Positions 6,061 to 6,162 of a stretch of 6,162 bases of DNA are shown here, in pieces. Both the position numbers and the translations under genes were made by a program. Positions within the stretch are counted from its first letter, which is position 1. The number at the start of each line of letters is the position of its first letter. The DNA comes from Alphaproteobacteria bacterium (GTDB taxonomy: Bacteria; Pseudomonadota; Alphaproteobacteria; ATCC43930; CGMCC-115725), in assembly GCA_030039975.1 (NCBI GenBank), contig JASHUO010000489.1, positions 1 to 6,162 on the forward strand. The letters run 5' to 3'. The notes below the pieces were generated by a model that saw only the letters and a list, made by a program, of their open reading frames with translations, was not told where the DNA came from and did no database searches.

Positions 6061-6162
6061 TCATAGTCCCGCCTTGATGTTCGGCGGCAGCCGCTCGTCA
6101 TTGCCGAGGGCAACGCGGCGAACCGATTCCGTATCCGTCGGCCGATGGCCGACCGCTTCGCG
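6061..6162 (-). CDS. 3' end of an unidentified upstream gene (partial)
   Basis: On the - strand an open frame enters from the window edge and runs 33 codons to a TGA at 6063-6061. The peptide starts REAVGHRPTDTESVRR and ends NDERLPPNIKAGL. Codon use is G/C-rich at third positions (24 of 33), like the neighbouring genes, and no stop interrupts it. I do not recognise the family from so short a tail. It ends 67 bp before the binding-protein gene in the same direction, so it may be the preceding gene of the same operon (regulator or enzyme). That gap shows no convincing promoter; it contains an A-rich run and the Shine-Dalgarno site. It could also be a chance open frame. Confidence 0.45.
   Translation of the reverse strand, partial: REAVGHRPTDTESVRRVALGNDERLPPNIKAGL

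Noticed and set aside
5994..6113. Upstream ATG extending the binding protein by 40 residues
   Set aside because: The extension would bury the Tat signal inside the protein and overlaps the end of the preceding frame. The ATG at 5993 has an excellent ribosome binding site.
6137..6153. Perfect hairpin GTCGGCC-GAT-GGCCGAC
   Set aside because: It lies inside the partial coding frame at the window edge and has no T-run. G/C-rich codons readily produce such short stems by chance.
1..6162. tRNA, rRNA, CRISPR array, insertion sequence or attachment site
   Set aside because: I saw no regularly spaced repeats, transposase domains, terminal inverted repeats flanking a unit, or tRNA-like cloverleaf.

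Overview
The window is GC-rich with strong third-position G/C preference. It carries one small gene on the + strand and a branched-chain (HAAT/Liv-type) ABC importer operon on the - strand. The PAS_5-like protein, the Tat-exported substrate-binding protein and the codon use all point to an alphaproteobacterium, probably of the Hyphomicrobiales or Rhodospirillales. That placement is inference; no rRNA or other taxonomic marker is present.

Layout. Positions 1-44 hold a possible promoter and a Shine-Dalgarno site. Positions 45-578 (+) encode a 177-residue single-domain PAS_5-type protein that starts at TTG. Positions 579-1023 hold no convincing gene and separate two convergent transcription units. 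The rest runs on the - strand, so it reads from high to low coordinates: the 3' end of an unidentified gene (6162-6061), a periplasmic substrate-binding protein with a twin-arginine signal (5993-4716), livG ATPase (4687-3971), livF ATPase (3969-3250), livH permease (3243-2377), livM permease (2373-1342) and a small uncertain ORF (1338-1024). Gaps between the transporter genes are 28, 1, 6 and 3 bp, so they are almost certainly one transcript with translational coupling.

How the genes work together. The binding protein should capture an amino acid or related small carboxylate or amide in the periplasm and deliver it to the LivH-LivM channel. LivF and LivG power import. The substrate cannot be read from sequence. 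The PAS gene is probably unrelated to the transporter.

Nothing here is a clearly new system. The best points are: a predicted asymmetry of the two ATPase sites (LivG lacks an ABC signature motif and LivF lacks the H-loop histidine, and both defects fall on the same composite site); an ORF in frame with livM directly after its TAG stop, with a terminator-like hairpin inside it; a 14-bp perfect palindrome in the convergent intergenic region; and the unidentified gene end just upstream of the operon.
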